Notes: generated by a model not told the origin, from the sequence alone. A stretch of DNA of 64,000 bases from JBFLXB01 sp964570625 (GCA_964570625.1 CAZMYW010000004.1:62001-126000); one strand, 5' to 3'. Shown: positions 26,256 through 35,056, numbered from the stretch's first letter. Made by a program: numbers and translations.

Positions 26256-27626
26256 ATGGGTGCGTCGACGTGGGGTGAGGCACGAGTGGTCGCCGTGTTC
26301 GTGGCGATCGGGGCATGGCTTGGGAGCGCGGGGGCGTCGCACGCGGCGCTTGACGCGCAAGTCGTCACCATTGGCGGCGAGGTCCGGGAACGATACGAGT
26401 TCCGGGACAACGCGGACTTTAACAAGGATGCCAACGATACACTGAGTTTCATCGCATCGAGAATCCGCCTCCATCTGAACTACGAGGTGACGCCGGATGT
26501 CGTGGCGTTTATCCAGATCCAAGACGCTCGTATTTTCGGGGGCGAAGTGTCGACGGTGTCCAACGACAACCTCCTCGATCTGCACCAGGGTTACGTCACC
26601 ATCAAGAATGTCGGTCCATCGAGTCTGATCCTCGGGCGTCAAGAACTGGCATTCGGCGAGCATCGGTTAGTCGGGAATTTCGGCTGGAACAACGTGGGGC
26701 GGAGCTTTGACGGCTTGAAAGTCACCTACCTGGTTGCTCCGGTGCGGGTCGATTTCTGGGCGACCTCTCCCAAAGTGTATGGAACGAATGCTGGCTCCAG
26801 CCCGGCGTTTGCTCCGTCGAATCGAGAGCACCAGGAATTCTATGGGATCTACGGCAGCATCAAGACAGCCCCGGTCACGGTCGAACCCTATGTCATGTAC
26901 CTGTTGGATGGGGGCAACGCTGGTGAATTGAACGCTGCGGGAACCGCCTTGTTGTCGCCGATCACGGCGCCCTCCGCTCGTGGGCAAAACCGCGTGACCG
27001 TGGGGTTGCGGGCGGACGGCAAAGCCGCGGCCGAAGCGATCGACTTCACGGGTGAGGCGGCCTACCAGATGGGGAGTATGGATGCCAGAGGCGCGACTCC
27101 GGAAAGCGATATCTCGGCGCATGCGTTCGTCCTCAAAGGGGGCTATACCGTGCCGGTGGGTCTCAAACCACGGATCGGGATCGAGTACGACCGGGCCTCT
27201 GGAGACAGCGATCGCACCGACGACAAGTTTGAGACGTTCGAAAATCTGTTTCCCACCAACCATCCCTTCTATGGCTACATGGACTACGTGGGGTGGCGCA
27301 ATATGCAGGACATCCGGTTGTCGTTCAGCGTCAAACCCAGTGCAACATCCGGAGTGAGTCTGGATTATCACCGGTTCTCGCTCGTGGAAGACGACGACAA
27401 CTGGTACGCAGCGTCAGGAGCGGTCTTTCGGGCCACCCCGGTCAACAATGCTGAATCGGATCTGGGGCAGGAGCTTGACCTGGTGGCCCATCTGATGGTC
27501 AAGGAAAAACTCCGGATCGAAGTCGGGTACGGACGTTTTATGCCAGGGGACTACGTAGACGTCAACTTCCCGGCCGCAACTGACGCGTCGGATTGGTTCT
27601 ATGCACAGGTCGGAACAAGCTTCTAA
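26256..27626 (+). CDS. Outer-membrane porin, alginate-export (AlgE-like) family
   Basis: 456 aa with signal peptide ending SAGASHA. The mature N-terminus VVTIGGEVRERYEFRDNADF and the block LDLHQGYVTIKNV ... LILGRQELAFGEHRLVG match the alginate_exp family of 18-strand barrels; the protein ends with Phe, as barrel proteins do. The family name is historical. Here it lies 15 bases before nrtA under one sigma-54 promoter, so a role in nitrate or nitrite passage across the outer membrane is the simplest inference. GGGGAGGGGC lies just before the ATG. Confidence 0.85.
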   Translation: MGASTWGEARVVAVFVAIGAWLGSAGASHAALDAQVVTIGGEVRERYEFRDNADFNKDANDTLSFIASRIRLHLNYEVTPDVVAFIQIQDARIFGGEVSTVSNDNLLDLHQGYVTIKNVGPSSLILGRQELAFGEHRLVGNFGWNNVGRSFDGLKVTYLVAPVRVDFWATSPKVYGTNAGSSPAFAPSNREHQEFYGIYGSIKTAPVTVEPYVMYLLDGGNAGELNAAGTALLSPITAPSARGQNRVTVGLRADGKAAAEAIDFTGEAAYQMGSMDARGATPESDISAHAFVLKGGYTVPVGLKPRIGIEYDRASGDSDRTDDKFETFENLFPTNHPFYGYMDYVGWRNMQDIRLSFSVKPSATSGVSLDYHRFSLVEDDDNWYAASGAVFRATPVNNAESDLGQELDLVAHLMVKEKLRIEVGYGRFMPGDYVDVNFPAATDASDWFYAQVGTSF

Positions 27627-27641
27627 GGGGGCCGGGATACC

Positions 27642-28934
27642 ATGTCGAAGACATCGAACTCGAAGATGAAGAACGACACGAACGGATTGACCCGGCGGGA
27701 CGTGATCAAAGCCGGCGGTGTGACCGCGCTGGGCGTGCTGCTGGCCGGTCTTCCTCCGCTGCGGGGCGGGTTGTTCGCCGGCACCGGCGACGCGCCGGAG
27801 GTGACCAAACTCAAGATCGGCTTCATTCCACTGACCGATTGCGCCTCGGTGGTGATGGCCTACGAACTGGGGCTGTACAAGAAGTACGGCCTGGATGTGA
27901 CGGTGTCGAAAGAGGCATCCTGGGCTGCGGTGCGCGACAAGTTGACGATCGGGGAAAACCAGGCCTCGCACATCTTGTATGGCATGCCCTACGCCTCCAC
28001 GCTCGGGATCATCGGCTCCGAGGGGAAGAAACTCGACATGGTGATTCCGTTGGTCCTGAACCAAAACGGCCAGGCGATCACCTTGGACAATAAACTCAAG
28101 GCGCGAGGCGTCAAAACCCCCCAAGACATGAAGAAGGTCATCGACGAAGACAAAGGGAAGAAGACGTACACGTTCGCGATGACCTTTCCTCCAGGCACAC
28201 ACGCGATGTGGATGCGCTATTGGCTGGGCGCTGGAGGAATTGACCCTGATACCGACGTCAAGTTGATCACCGTCCCGCCCCCTCAGATGGTGGCCAATAT
28301 GCGGATTGGGAACATGGACGGCTATTGCGTGGGCGAACCCTGGAACGCGCGGGCGGTCTCGGACGGTATCGGATTTACCGTGACCACGACCCAGAAGATG
28401 TGGAAAAACCACCCTGAAAAGGTCCTCGGCATGACGCGGGAGTTCGCGGAGAAGAATCCCAAGACCGTGAAGGCGCTGGTGATGGCCATTATCGAGGCTG
28501 CGCAGTACATCGACAAACTGGAGAATCGGCCTCAGGTCGCGGAGACCGTCGCAAAGAAGGAGTACGTCAACGCACCGATCAACGTGGTTCTCGGGCGCAT
28601 GCAGGGCAAGTACGTGTATGGGGATGGACGGGCCGAGCAGGATCCAGACTACATGAAATTTTACCGGAACGGCGACGTGACCTATCCCTGGAAGTCCCAC
28701 GGTCTGTGGTTTCTCACCCAGCACCGACGGTGGGGATTTATCACCGAGCCCATCGACTACAAGAAAGTGGTGGATGCGGTCAATCGGCCGGATCTGTACC
28801 GCGAAGCTGCCAAGGCGTTGAACGTGCCGGTGCCGGCGGAGGAGTACCGGAAGGAGACGTTTTTTGACGGGATCGAGTTCGATCCTGCGGATCCGGAGGG
28901 CTACGTGAAGAAGTTTGCCATCAAAAAGGTATGA
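27642..28934 (+). CDS. nrtA: Nitrate ABC transporter substrate-binding protein (NrtA/CmpA-like)
   Basis: 430 aa. A twin-arginine signal (TRRDVIKAGGVTALGVLLAG) implies Tat export. The mature protein KLKIGFIPLTDCASVVMAYE, YGLDVTVSKEASWAAVRDKL and ILYGMPYASTLGI is typical of the NrtA/CmpA/SsuA_3 family that binds nitrate, nitrite or bicarbonate. The nearby nitrite reductase favours nitrate/nitrite. Its stop overlaps nrtB by 4 bases. Ligand choice between nitrate and bicarbonate cannot be read with certainty. Confidence 0.88.
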   Translation: MSKTSNSKMKNDTNGLTRRDVIKAGGVTALGVLLAGLPPLRGGLFAGTGDAPEVTKLKIGFIPLTDCASVVMAYELGLYKKYGLDVTVSKEASWAAVRDKLTIGENQASHILYGMPYASTLGIIGSEGKKLDMVIPLVLNQNGQAITLDNKLKARGVKTPQDMKKVIDEDKGKKTYTFAMTFPPGTHAMWMRYWLGAGGIDPDTDVKLITVPPPQMVANMRIGNMDGYCVGEPWNARAVSDGIGFTVTTTQKMWKNHPEKVLGMTREFAEKNPKTVKALVMAIIEAAQYIDKLENRPQVAETVAKKEYVNAPINVVLGRMQGKYVYGDGRAEQDPDYMKFYRNGDVTYPWKSHGLWFLTQHRRWGFITEPIDYKKVVDAVNRPDLYREAAKALNVPVPAEEYRKETFFDGIEFDPADPEGYVKKFAIKKV

Positions 28935-29830
28935 GCATGGAACGGGTCCAGGCGCAGAAAATGATGCCGGTCAGTCAGACGACAGTGAGTCAGCAGTCCG
29001 CGACGCCCGAAGTTCAAAAGACCCCGCCGCCGCGGTCATCCGTGTCATTCACGGTCAAGCGCGTACCGGTTGGGACGATCGTGTTGCCGCTGGTGGGCGT
29101 GGCCGTGCTCGTGGCCGTGTGGGCCATGGTGAGCCAGATCGCGCCGTTCCTGCCGAGCCCGGCCAAAACCGTGGTCAACAGTTGGGATCTGATCATTCAC
29201 CCGTTTTCCGACGAAGGGCCCAACAACAAGGGCATCGGGTGGCAAGTGCTCTACAGCCTGGGACGGGTTGGCCTCGGGTTTGGCCTGGCCATGGTGGTGG
29301 GGATCCCGATGGGGCTCATGCTCGGTATCTCAACCGTCACGCGGAAGATGTGGGATCCGGTGGTGCAGGTGCTCAGACCGGTGTCGCCGCTGGCCTGGCT
29401 GCCGTTAGGATTGGCGACGTTCCAAGCGGCGACCCCCGCCGCGGTGTTTACGATCTTCATCACCGCACTGTGGCCAATCCTGATCAACACCTCGGCCGGG
29501 GTCCAGCAGGTGCCTCCGGTCTACCTCCAGGTCGGCCGAATCCTCCAGCTTTCGCGTCGAAAAATGGTGACGCGCATCCTGATTCCCGCGTCGCTCCCGT
29601 ACATTCTCTCGGGGCTGCGTGTGAGCCTGGGGGTCGCGTGGCTCGTGATCGTGGCGTCCGAGATGCTTACGGGAGGAATCGGGATCGGCTTCTTTGTCTG
29701 GGACGAGTGGAACAACCTGTCGCTGGAGCACATCATTTTGGCGATCGCCGTAATCGGTCTGGTCGGATTGGCGCTCGACCGGCTGATGCTCGCGGTTGCG
29801 CGCCGGCTCAGCTATCAACCCCTCGGGTGA
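28931..29830 (+). CDS. nrtB: Nitrate ABC transporter permease
   Basis: 299 aa. A ~45-residue Gln/Pro-rich cytoplasmic front (KTPPPRSSVSFTVKRVP) leads to six TM helices. The permease-ATPase coupling loop is ILQLSRRKMVTRILIPASLP, close to the EAA motif, and the last part GGIGIGFFVWDEWNNLSLEH is typical of NrtB/SsuC-type permeases. Overlaps nrtA and is followed by the ATPase gene after 8 bases. Confidence 0.9.
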   Translation: MSMERVQAQKMMPVSQTTVSQQSATPEVQKTPPPRSSVSFTVKRVPVGTIVLPLVGVAVLVAVWAMVSQIAPFLPSPAKTVVNSWDLIIHPFSDEGPNNKGIGWQVLYSLGRVGLGFGLAMVVGIPMGLMLGISTVTRKMWDPVVQVLRPVSPLAWLPLGLATFQAATPAAVFTIFITALWPILINTSAGVQQVPPVYLQVGRILQLSRRKMVTRILIPASLPYILSGLRVSLGVAWLVIVASEMLTGGIGIGFFVWDEWNNLSLEHIILAIAVIGLVGLALDRLMLAVARRLSYQPLG

Positions 29831-29838
29831 GGAGATCC

Positions 29839-30624
29839 ATGGGACACTTTCTTGAGATCAGCGACGTGACCAAAACGTTTGACACGCCCCGAGGCCCATT
29901 CACCGCGCTGCAACACTGCACGCTCCCCGTGGAGCGGGGAGAGTTCGTCACCTTGATCGGCCACTCTGGATGCGGCAAGAGCACGCTGATCTCCATCGTC
30001 GCCGGACTGACCCGAGCCACGACCGGCGGGGTGATCCTCGAAGGTCGGGAGGTGACGAGTCCGGGACCTGACCGCGGGATGGTGTTCCAGCAACACGCGC
30101 TCTTGCCCTGGCTCTCGGCGCAGGACAACGTGCTGTTGGCCGTGGAAGAGGTCTTCCCGTCGTTGAGTCGTCAGGAGCACAAGGAGCGGGCCATGCACTT
30201 CTTGGAGATGGTGGGGCTCTCCGCGGCGGCCCAGAAACACCCGGCCGAGCTTTCCGGCGGGATGTGTCAGCGCGTGGGAATCGCGCGCGCGTTGTCTATG
30301 CGGCCGAAAATGCTGCTGCTGGACGAGCCGTTCGGTGCGCTTGATGCCTTGACGCGGGGCCGCCTGCAAGATGAGGTGTTGCGGATCTGGCAAAAGCACG
30401 GACAGACCGTGCTCATGGTGACTCACGACGTGGATGAAGCGATCCTCTTGTCCGACCGGATCGCGCTGATGACCAACGGCCCGGCGGCGACGATCGATGA
30501 AGTGATCACCGTGGATATCCCTCGCCCACGGGATCGACGAATGCTCTCCAGCTTTCCTCGGTACCGTGATCTCAAGGCCCATATCTTGACTGCGCTGGAA
30601 GAGCGACTCGGCGCACCGGTCTAA
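29839..30624 (+). CDS. nrtD: Nitrate ABC transporter ATPase (NrtD/SsuB-like)
   Basis: 261 aa. Walker A IGHSGCGKST, Q-loop GMVFQQHALLPWLSAQDNV, signature LSGGMCQRVGIARAL, Walker B MLLLDEPFGALD and switch His in MVTHDVDEA. The DEAILLSDRIALMTNGP segment is typical of NrtC/NrtD. It lacks the substrate-binding-like C-terminal domain of NrtC, so it is NrtD-type and presumably works as a homodimer. ATG at 29839 is preceded by GAGGAG. Confidence 0.92.
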   Translation: MGHFLEISDVTKTFDTPRGPFTALQHCTLPVERGEFVTLIGHSGCGKSTLISIVAGLTRATTGGVILEGREVTSPGPDRGMVFQQHALLPWLSAQDNVLLAVEEVFPSLSRQEHKERAMHFLEMVGLSAAAQKHPAELSGGMCQRVGIARALSMRPKMLLLDEPFGALDALTRGRLQDEVLRIWQKHGQTVLMVTHDVDEAILLSDRIALMTNGPAATIDEVITVDIPRPRDRRMLSSFPRYRDLKAHILTALEERLGAPV

Positions 30625-30701
30625 ACTCGGTCGTAGACTCTCTCAGCGCAACCCCTCGCGTTTCAACACCTCGGACACGACCACACCGCACAGACCCGCC
30701 G

Positions 30702-30734
30702 GACATTTCTGCGGGCTTCCGCCACATTTCTGTC
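30702..30734. promoter_or_regulatory. Degenerate enhancer-site pair upstream of the 88-aa gene
   Basis: GACATTTCTGCG at 30702-30713 and CACATTTCTGTC at 30723-30734 share the core ACATTTCTG and each keeps one GAC/GTC arm. They lie 65-97 bp upstream of the -12 element at 30799. Spacing (21 bp) differs from the other clusters, so confidence is low. Confidence 0.4.
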
Positions 30735-30785
30735 GCTCGATGAAGGCGGTTCATCCCCCCTCGTGATTTTTCGAGGCTTTGGTGA

Positions 30786-30801
30786 TGGCATCTCTCCTGC
30801 A
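30786..30801 (+). promoter_or_regulatory. Sigma-54 promoter of the 88-aa gene
   Basis: TGGCATCTCTCCTGCA: GG at 30787-30788 and GC at 30799-30800 with 10 bases between; TGGCA matches the -24 consensus and CTGC replaces TTGC at -12. It would leave a leader of about 140 bases before the ATG at 30955. Confidence 0.6.
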
Positions 30802-30954
30802 TAAACGACTGTGCGAGGCCGTGTCGTTCGCGTGGGGCGGTTCCTCGGTCCTCTCGGGGGATCCGGGGAGGCTCCCAGCGTCGGGTGGGGGGCTACCTAC
30901 CCCTGCTCGACGCTCGCGAGCGGGCGTGGTGGGGACACTAACCAGGAGGGAGCG

Positions 30955-31221
30955 ATGTTTCTGATCAAGTATGATGGAGAAGCCACGGCGGTGACGAACA
31001 CGTTCGATTCAGCGGCGTTGTACGCGGACGGGATCAGGCAGCCCGGACATCGCATTACGATTGTCGCGATGCAACCTGGGGACTGGGGTGACGCCCTGCG
31101 GGCACTGGAGCGACGCGAGACATCGTGGTCTGACACCAAGACGCTCGACGAAGCCTGTCTTTTTCGCGGTAAGGCCGCAACCCCTTCATCTGTTCCGGGC
31201 ACGTCCCTCGCCCTGCGGTAG
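30955..31221 (+). CDS. Small hypothetical protein in the nitrogen cluster
   Basis: 88 aa, no family recognised. AGGAGG at 30943-30948 is well placed before the ATG at 30955; longer upstream starts have no ribosome site. It reads MFLIKYDGEATAVTNTFDSA and ITIVAMQPGDWGDALRALER, an alternating alpha/beta pattern without Cys-rich or membrane motifs. The C-terminal ~20 residues are low complexity. A candidate sigma-54 promoter lies upstream and the nitrite reductase operon downstream, so it is probably nitrogen-regulated; a small adaptor or regulator is possible but unproven. Confidence 0.6.
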   Translation: MFLIKYDGEATAVTNTFDSAALYADGIRQPGHRITIVAMQPGDWGDALRALERRETSWSDTKTLDEACLFRGKAATPSSVPGTSLALR

Positions 31222-31290
31222 ATTCGTCTCGCGCGCGAGTGCTTGCTGGTCTCACGCCCGATCCCCCAACAACTACTTTTGACGGTAGCC

Positions 31291-31338
31291 GACAAAATTG
31301 TCGGCGGTTCCTTCACAGAAGTGTTCGACCATTTTGTC
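31291..31338. promoter_or_regulatory. Enhancer sites upstream of the nitrite reductase operon
   Basis: GACAAAATTGTC at 31291 (extended to the 18-bp near-perfect palindrome GCCGACAAAATTGTCGGC, 31288-31305), CACAGAAGTGTT at 31314 and GACCATTTTGTC at 31327. The last two are 13 bp apart, as in the other two clusters; the first is 23 bp from the second instead of 19. They lie ~85-130 bp upstream of the -12 element at 31422. Confidence 0.7.
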
Positions 31339-31408
31339 GATCACCGCCGATAGTCAGCCGGCCGAGCACCTACGGCTGATTTTCCCGCTCTTTATCCCTG
31401 TCGGTTCG

Positions 31409-31424
31409 TGGTACGCGGTTTGCT
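31409..31424 (+). promoter_or_regulatory. Sigma-54 promoter of the Mo-protein/nitrite reductase operon
   Basis: TGGTACGCGGTTTGCT matches TGGCACG-N4-TTGCW at all but one position; GG 31410-31411 and GC 31422-31423 are 10 bases apart. Predicted start ~31435, only about five bases before the ATG at 31440, so the first gene would be almost leaderless. Confidence 0.75.
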
Positions 31425-31439
31425 CTTGATCGTCCCCAC

Positions 31440-32081
31440 ATGGCGATTCGAGAAGGCGTCAAATACCCGGCGTTCGCTAGCGAGTTCGCGCGGATCGATT
31501 TCACGGCTGATCCGTTGCCGGTCCTCTGCCTGTTCCCGCTGCCGGAGGCGATCTCACTCGAGGCCTCGTCGATCGGATTGTGCGGGTTGGATCTGCAACC
31601 CAAAACAGTTCAGTGGAGCGTCCTCGCTGATCTGCCTCGCGTCTCACTCAAGGCGCCATTAGTTTGCCAGATCTTCAACTGGGTGGAGACCGTGGAGTGG
31701 GAAGGGATCCGATTGGTGGATGTCCTCGACGCACACGGGATCGAGACATCGTCCGACGGCTACTACGCGGTGTATTCGCGCGATGGACACTTCTTCGAGA
31801 GTCTCTCGCGCGACGAGGCGCGCGATCCCCGCGTGCTCCTGGCGTACGGATTGAACGGCGGTCCGTTGCCCGAGGAACACGGAGGACCCCTGCGCCTGGT
31901 GGTGCCCTTTCTCCAGGGCTACAAGAGCGTGAAATGGGTCCGCTCGATCCGCGCCTTTCGCACCGATCCCATCGGCATCAAACGATTGAGGGGGCAGAGT
32001 CGGTCCGGGCGACTCAGCCAGGCGTGGAGAGATCGTATGGCCATCGTACCGCCTGCGGGACGGGCGGGAGATCCGGCGTGA
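31440..32081 (+). CDS. Sulfite-oxidase-fold molybdopterin protein; candidate nitrate reductase
   Basis: 213 aa, no signal peptide, so cytoplasmic. It has the oxidoreductase molybdopterin-binding (SUOX/MsrP) domain: Cys76 in LVCQIFNWVETVEWEGIRL stands where the Mo-thiolate Cys is expected, and LLAYGLNGGPLPEEHGGPLR followed by LVVPFLQGYKSVKWVRSIRA is the family's closing signature. No haem b5 or flavin domain is present. It is the first gene of an operon with a fused nitrite reductase, follows a nitrate transporter, and no NasA/NarB-type enzyme is visible. Eukaryotic assimilatory nitrate reductases use this same fold, so nitrate reduction is a reasonable but unproven inference. An MsrP-like sulfoxide reductase is the alternative. 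Confidence 0.8.
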   Translation: MAIREGVKYPAFASEFARIDFTADPLPVLCLFPLPEAISLEASSIGLCGLDLQPKTVQWSVLADLPRVSLKAPLVCQIFNWVETVEWEGIRLVDVLDAHGIETSSDGYYAVYSRDGHFFESLSRDEARDPRVLLAYGLNGGPLPEEHGGPLRLVVPFLQGYKSVKWVRSIRAFRTDPIGIKRLRGQSRSGRLSQAWRDRMAIVPPAGRAGDPA

Positions 32082-35056
32082 CCGCTCGCGTGGTGGTCGT
32101 TGGCAACGGCATGGCCGGCATCGCCGCCGTGGAGGCGATGGTCAGCCGACCCACCCCGCCGAAGGTCACCGTGTTCGGAGATGAGCCGTACGTCAACTAC
32201 AACCGGATTCTGCTGTCGGACGTGCTGGCGTCGGCGAAGGCGGTGAAAGACACCATCCTCAATCCCGGCGAGTGGTACGAGCGGCACGGCATCGACCTTC
32301 GGACCCGGACGCGCATCGTCGCGCTGGATCTTTTGAATCGAACCGTGGTGACTGACGCGGGAACGCGCGTGTGGTACGACCGCCTGCTGCTGGCGACCGG
32401 GAGCACGCCGTTTCTGCCCGCGATCGCCGGGTTGGACAAGCAAGGTGTCTTCACGTTTCGGAACATCGACGACACCGAGGGCATGATCCGCTGGGCCGCG
32501 AGCCGCACCCGGGCGGTGGTGGTCGGTGGAGGGCTTCTGGGCCTGGAAGCAGCCCGCGGACTGACGAATCGCGGGATGGTGGTGACGGTGGTCCACCTCC
32601 CAGGACACTTGATGGAGCAGCAACTCGACGCGGGCGCCGGAGGGTTGTTGCGTCGCCGGATCGAGAAAATGGGGATCGCCGTGCGGCTGTCGTGCACCGT
32701 GGAGGAAATTCTCGGACGCGACGAGGTCCAGGCGGTGCGATTGTCCACCGGCGATCTGATCGAGGCCGATCTCGTCCTCGTCACGGCCGGGATCCGACCC
32801 AACGTCCAGCTCGCGCGCAGCGCGGGCCTCGCGGTCGATCGCGGCGTGTTGGTGGACGACACCATGGCGACGTCGGCCGAGGGCGTGTACGCGGTGGGCG
32901 AGTGTGTGGAGCACCGCGGACGGACCTACGGGCTGGTGGCTCCGCTGATCGAGCAAGCCAAGGTGGCGGCCGATGCGATCACTGGCGACGGGCGGTTGCG
33001 ATACGAGGGGTCGGTCACCCAGGCCACGCTCAAGGTTGCGGGCATCGAACTGACTTCGATGGGCCAGGTCGCAGAGCAATCCGACGCGGACGAAGCCCTG
33101 GTCTTTTGCGACACCGGGACTGAAACCTACAAGAAGATCGTCATCCGCGACCAGCGGATCGTGGGCGCCATCTTCCTCGGCGACACCTCCGGCAGCCCAT
33201 CCATCCGCGAGAAGATGACCACGGGCGCCAATATCACCGGTGAACGGGCCACCCTACTGGATGTCGGGGAACCTCGTGCCGCGAGCGTGGTCGACCTTCC
33301 GGATAGCGCCACGGTCTGCAACTGCAACAGCGTGACCAAAGGGGATATTGTAGTCGCGATCCGCGACAAGGGGTGCGCCTCGCGTCAGCAAGTCGCCGAG
33401 TGCACACGCGCGACGACTGGATGCGGAACCTGCGCCGGGCTCGTTGACGAGATGCTGGTGGCACTGGCTCCGGCCCCTGTACCCGGCACTCCGGTCGCGA
33501 TGAGACCTCCCAACAAGATCGAACAGCTCAAAAAAACTAAGTCGGGCCTGGACATGCTTCCTGATCTCGATCGGTATGCCCAGGAAGGCTGGGAGGCGAT
33601 CACCGAAGACGATGTGCAGCGGCTCAAGTGGTACGGCGTGTTTTTGCGAACGCCCACGCCCGGGCACTTCATGCTGCGTGTGCGGGTGACCAACGGCATC
33701 GCCACGGCCGCGCAATTCCGTGAATTCGCCAGGATCGCTCGCGAGTTCGGCCGCGGATTCGCGGAGTTGACCACCCGGCAACAGGTCCAGTTGCGGTGGA
33801 TGACCATTGATCAGATCCCCGCCATCCTGGACGCGCTCAAGGCCGTGGGACTGACCACCATGCAGACCGGTATGGACAACATCCGCAACGTGATGGGGTG
33901 TTCGGCCACCGGCCTGGCCCCGACCGAAACGCTCGATACCGCGCCGATCACCCGGGCGCTCACCGATCGGTTCATCAATAACCGCGAGTTTACGGACCTG
34001 CCGCGCAAGTTCAACATCGCGATCACCGGTTGCCGGGAGAACTGCACCCATTCGGAGTCGCAAGATATCGCGATGACGCCGGCCTCCCGCACGATCGACG
34101 GCGAGTCCGCGATGGGCTTCAACGTGGCGGTCGGGGGGAAACAGGGGTCGGGTGGATTTACCGCGGCCACCCCGCTGGATCTCTTTGTCCGTCCCGACGA
34201 GGCGGTGGATGTTGCGAGCGCCATTATCCTGGCGTTCCGCGACCACGGTTCACGCGAGGCGCGTAACAAATCGCGCCTCGCGTTTCTGGTCCAGGAGTGG
34301 GGCGCCAAGCGGTTTCGTGCTGAAGTCGAACGACGGGTGGGCCGGCCGCTCCTTCGAGCCGGAACCGATGAGCGGAATCCCAGAAAGAAGAACACGCACA
34401 TCGGGGTGTTCCGACAGAAACAGCCCGGTCTCAACTACGTCGGGCTGGCGGTACCGATCGGGCGTCTCACCGCCGAGCAGCTCGATGATCTCGCCCGGTT
34501 AGCGGAGGACTACGGCAGCGGCGAGATCCGCATCACGCCAGAGCAGAACGTGGTCCTGGTCAACGTCCCGGACCGCCGGTTGGGCGCCTTGCTGGCGGAC
34601 GAGCCGTTGCTCAAGGACGTGCCCTACAACCCGTCCGAAATCATGCGCAGCCTGGTGGCCTGTCCCGGGACGGATTATTGTGGCCTGGCGCTGATCGAAA
34701 CCAAGGCGCGGGCGCTGGCGATCGCGCGGTCCTTGGAGCAGAAACTCTCGATCAACAAACCCGTCTCCATCCACTGGTCCGGGTGTCCATCCGGGTGCGG
34801 CAACCACCTGATGGCCGATATCGGTTTGTTGGGCAAACGCGCCAAAGTGGGCGGGCAGGTGGTGGACGCGGTGGATATCTTTGTGGGTGGGCGATCCGGA
34901 CCACACGCGGAGCCCGGCACCAAAATTATGGAAGACATTCCGTGCGACGCGTTGGAGTCCGTGCTGGAAGGCCTTGCGCGTTTCGTCGTGCGCGACAAGA
35001 CCGTTGAGGTGCTGCACGGCGACGGAGCAGAACGCGGGAGAGACGAGGCGTCGTGA
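32078..35056 (+). CDS. Fused nitrite reductase: NirB-like FAD/NAD + BFD [2Fe-2S] + NirA-like sirohaem domains
   Basis: 992 aa from GTG 32078 (overlapping the Mo-protein stop by 4). Residues ~4-400 form a Pyr_redox_2 flavoprotein (VVVGNGMAGIAAVEAM; NAD site VVVGGGLLGLEAARGL). C414-N-C416 and CTRATTGCGTC make a BFD-like [2Fe-2S] domain. From ~485 onward comes a complete NirA/sulfite-reductase repeat pair (ELTTRQQVQLRW, then GSGEIRITPEQNVVL) with the 4Fe-4S/sirohaem cysteines C862-x5-C868 (ACPGTDYCGLALIETK) and C903-x3-C907 (WSGCPSGCG). It would reduce nitrite to ammonium by six electrons from NAD(P)H within one chain. Classical NirB is ~850 aa with a single reductase half and needs NirD, which is absent here. 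Confidence 0.88.
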   Translation: MTARVVVVGNGMAGIAAVEAMVSRPTPPKVTVFGDEPYVNYNRILLSDVLASAKAVKDTILNPGEWYERHGIDLRTRTRIVALDLLNRTVVTDAGTRVWYDRLLLATGSTPFLPAIAGLDKQGVFTFRNIDDTEGMIRWAASRTRAVVVGGGLLGLEAARGLTNRGMVVTVVHLPGHLMEQQLDAGAGGLLRRRIEKMGIAVRLSCTVEEILGRDEVQAVRLSTGDLIEADLVLVTAGIRPNVQLARSAGLAVDRGVLVDDTMATSAEGVYAVGECVEHRGRTYGLVAPLIEQAKVAADAITGDGRLRYEGSVTQATLKVAGIELTSMGQVAEQSDADEALVFCDTGTETYKKIVIRDQRIVGAIFLGDTSGSPSIREKMTTGANITGERATLLDVGEPRAASVVDLPDSATVCNCNSVTKGDIVVAIRDKGCASRQQVAECTRATTGCGTCAGLVDEMLVALAPAPVPGTPVAMRPPNKIEQLKKTKSGLDMLPDLDRYAQEGWEAITEDDVQRLKWYGVFLRTPTPGHFMLRVRVTNGIATAAQFREFARIAREFGRGFAELTTRQQVQLRWMTIDQIPAILDALKAVGLTTMQTGMDNIRNVMGCSATGLAPTETLDTAPITRALTDRFINNREFTDLPRKFNIAITGCRENCTHSESQDIAMTPASRTIDGESAMGFNVAVGGKQGSGGFTAATPLDLFVRPDEAVDVASAIILAFRDHGSREARNKSRLAFLVQEWGAKRFRAEVERRVGRPLLRAGTDERNPRKKNTHIGVFRQKQPGLNYVGLAVPIGRLTAEQLDDLARLAEDYGSGEIRITPEQNVVLVNVPDRRLGALLADEPLLKDVPYNPSEIMRSLVACPGTDYCGLALIETKARALAIARSLEQKLSINKPVSIHWSGCPSGCGNHLMADIGLLGKRAKVGGQVVDAVDIFVGGRSGPHAEPGTKIMEDIPCDALESVLEGLARFVVRDKTVEVLHGDGAERGRDEAS

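Larger units (their letters stand above)
30625..30954. other. Regulatory gap between nrtD and the 88-aa gene
   Basis: 330 bp holding two weak GAC-N6-GTC-like sites, GACATTTCTGCG (30702) and CACATTTCTGTC (30723), and a sigma-54 element at 30786. A long plus-strand frame covers part of it but has no codon logic before 30955. Confidence 0.5.
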
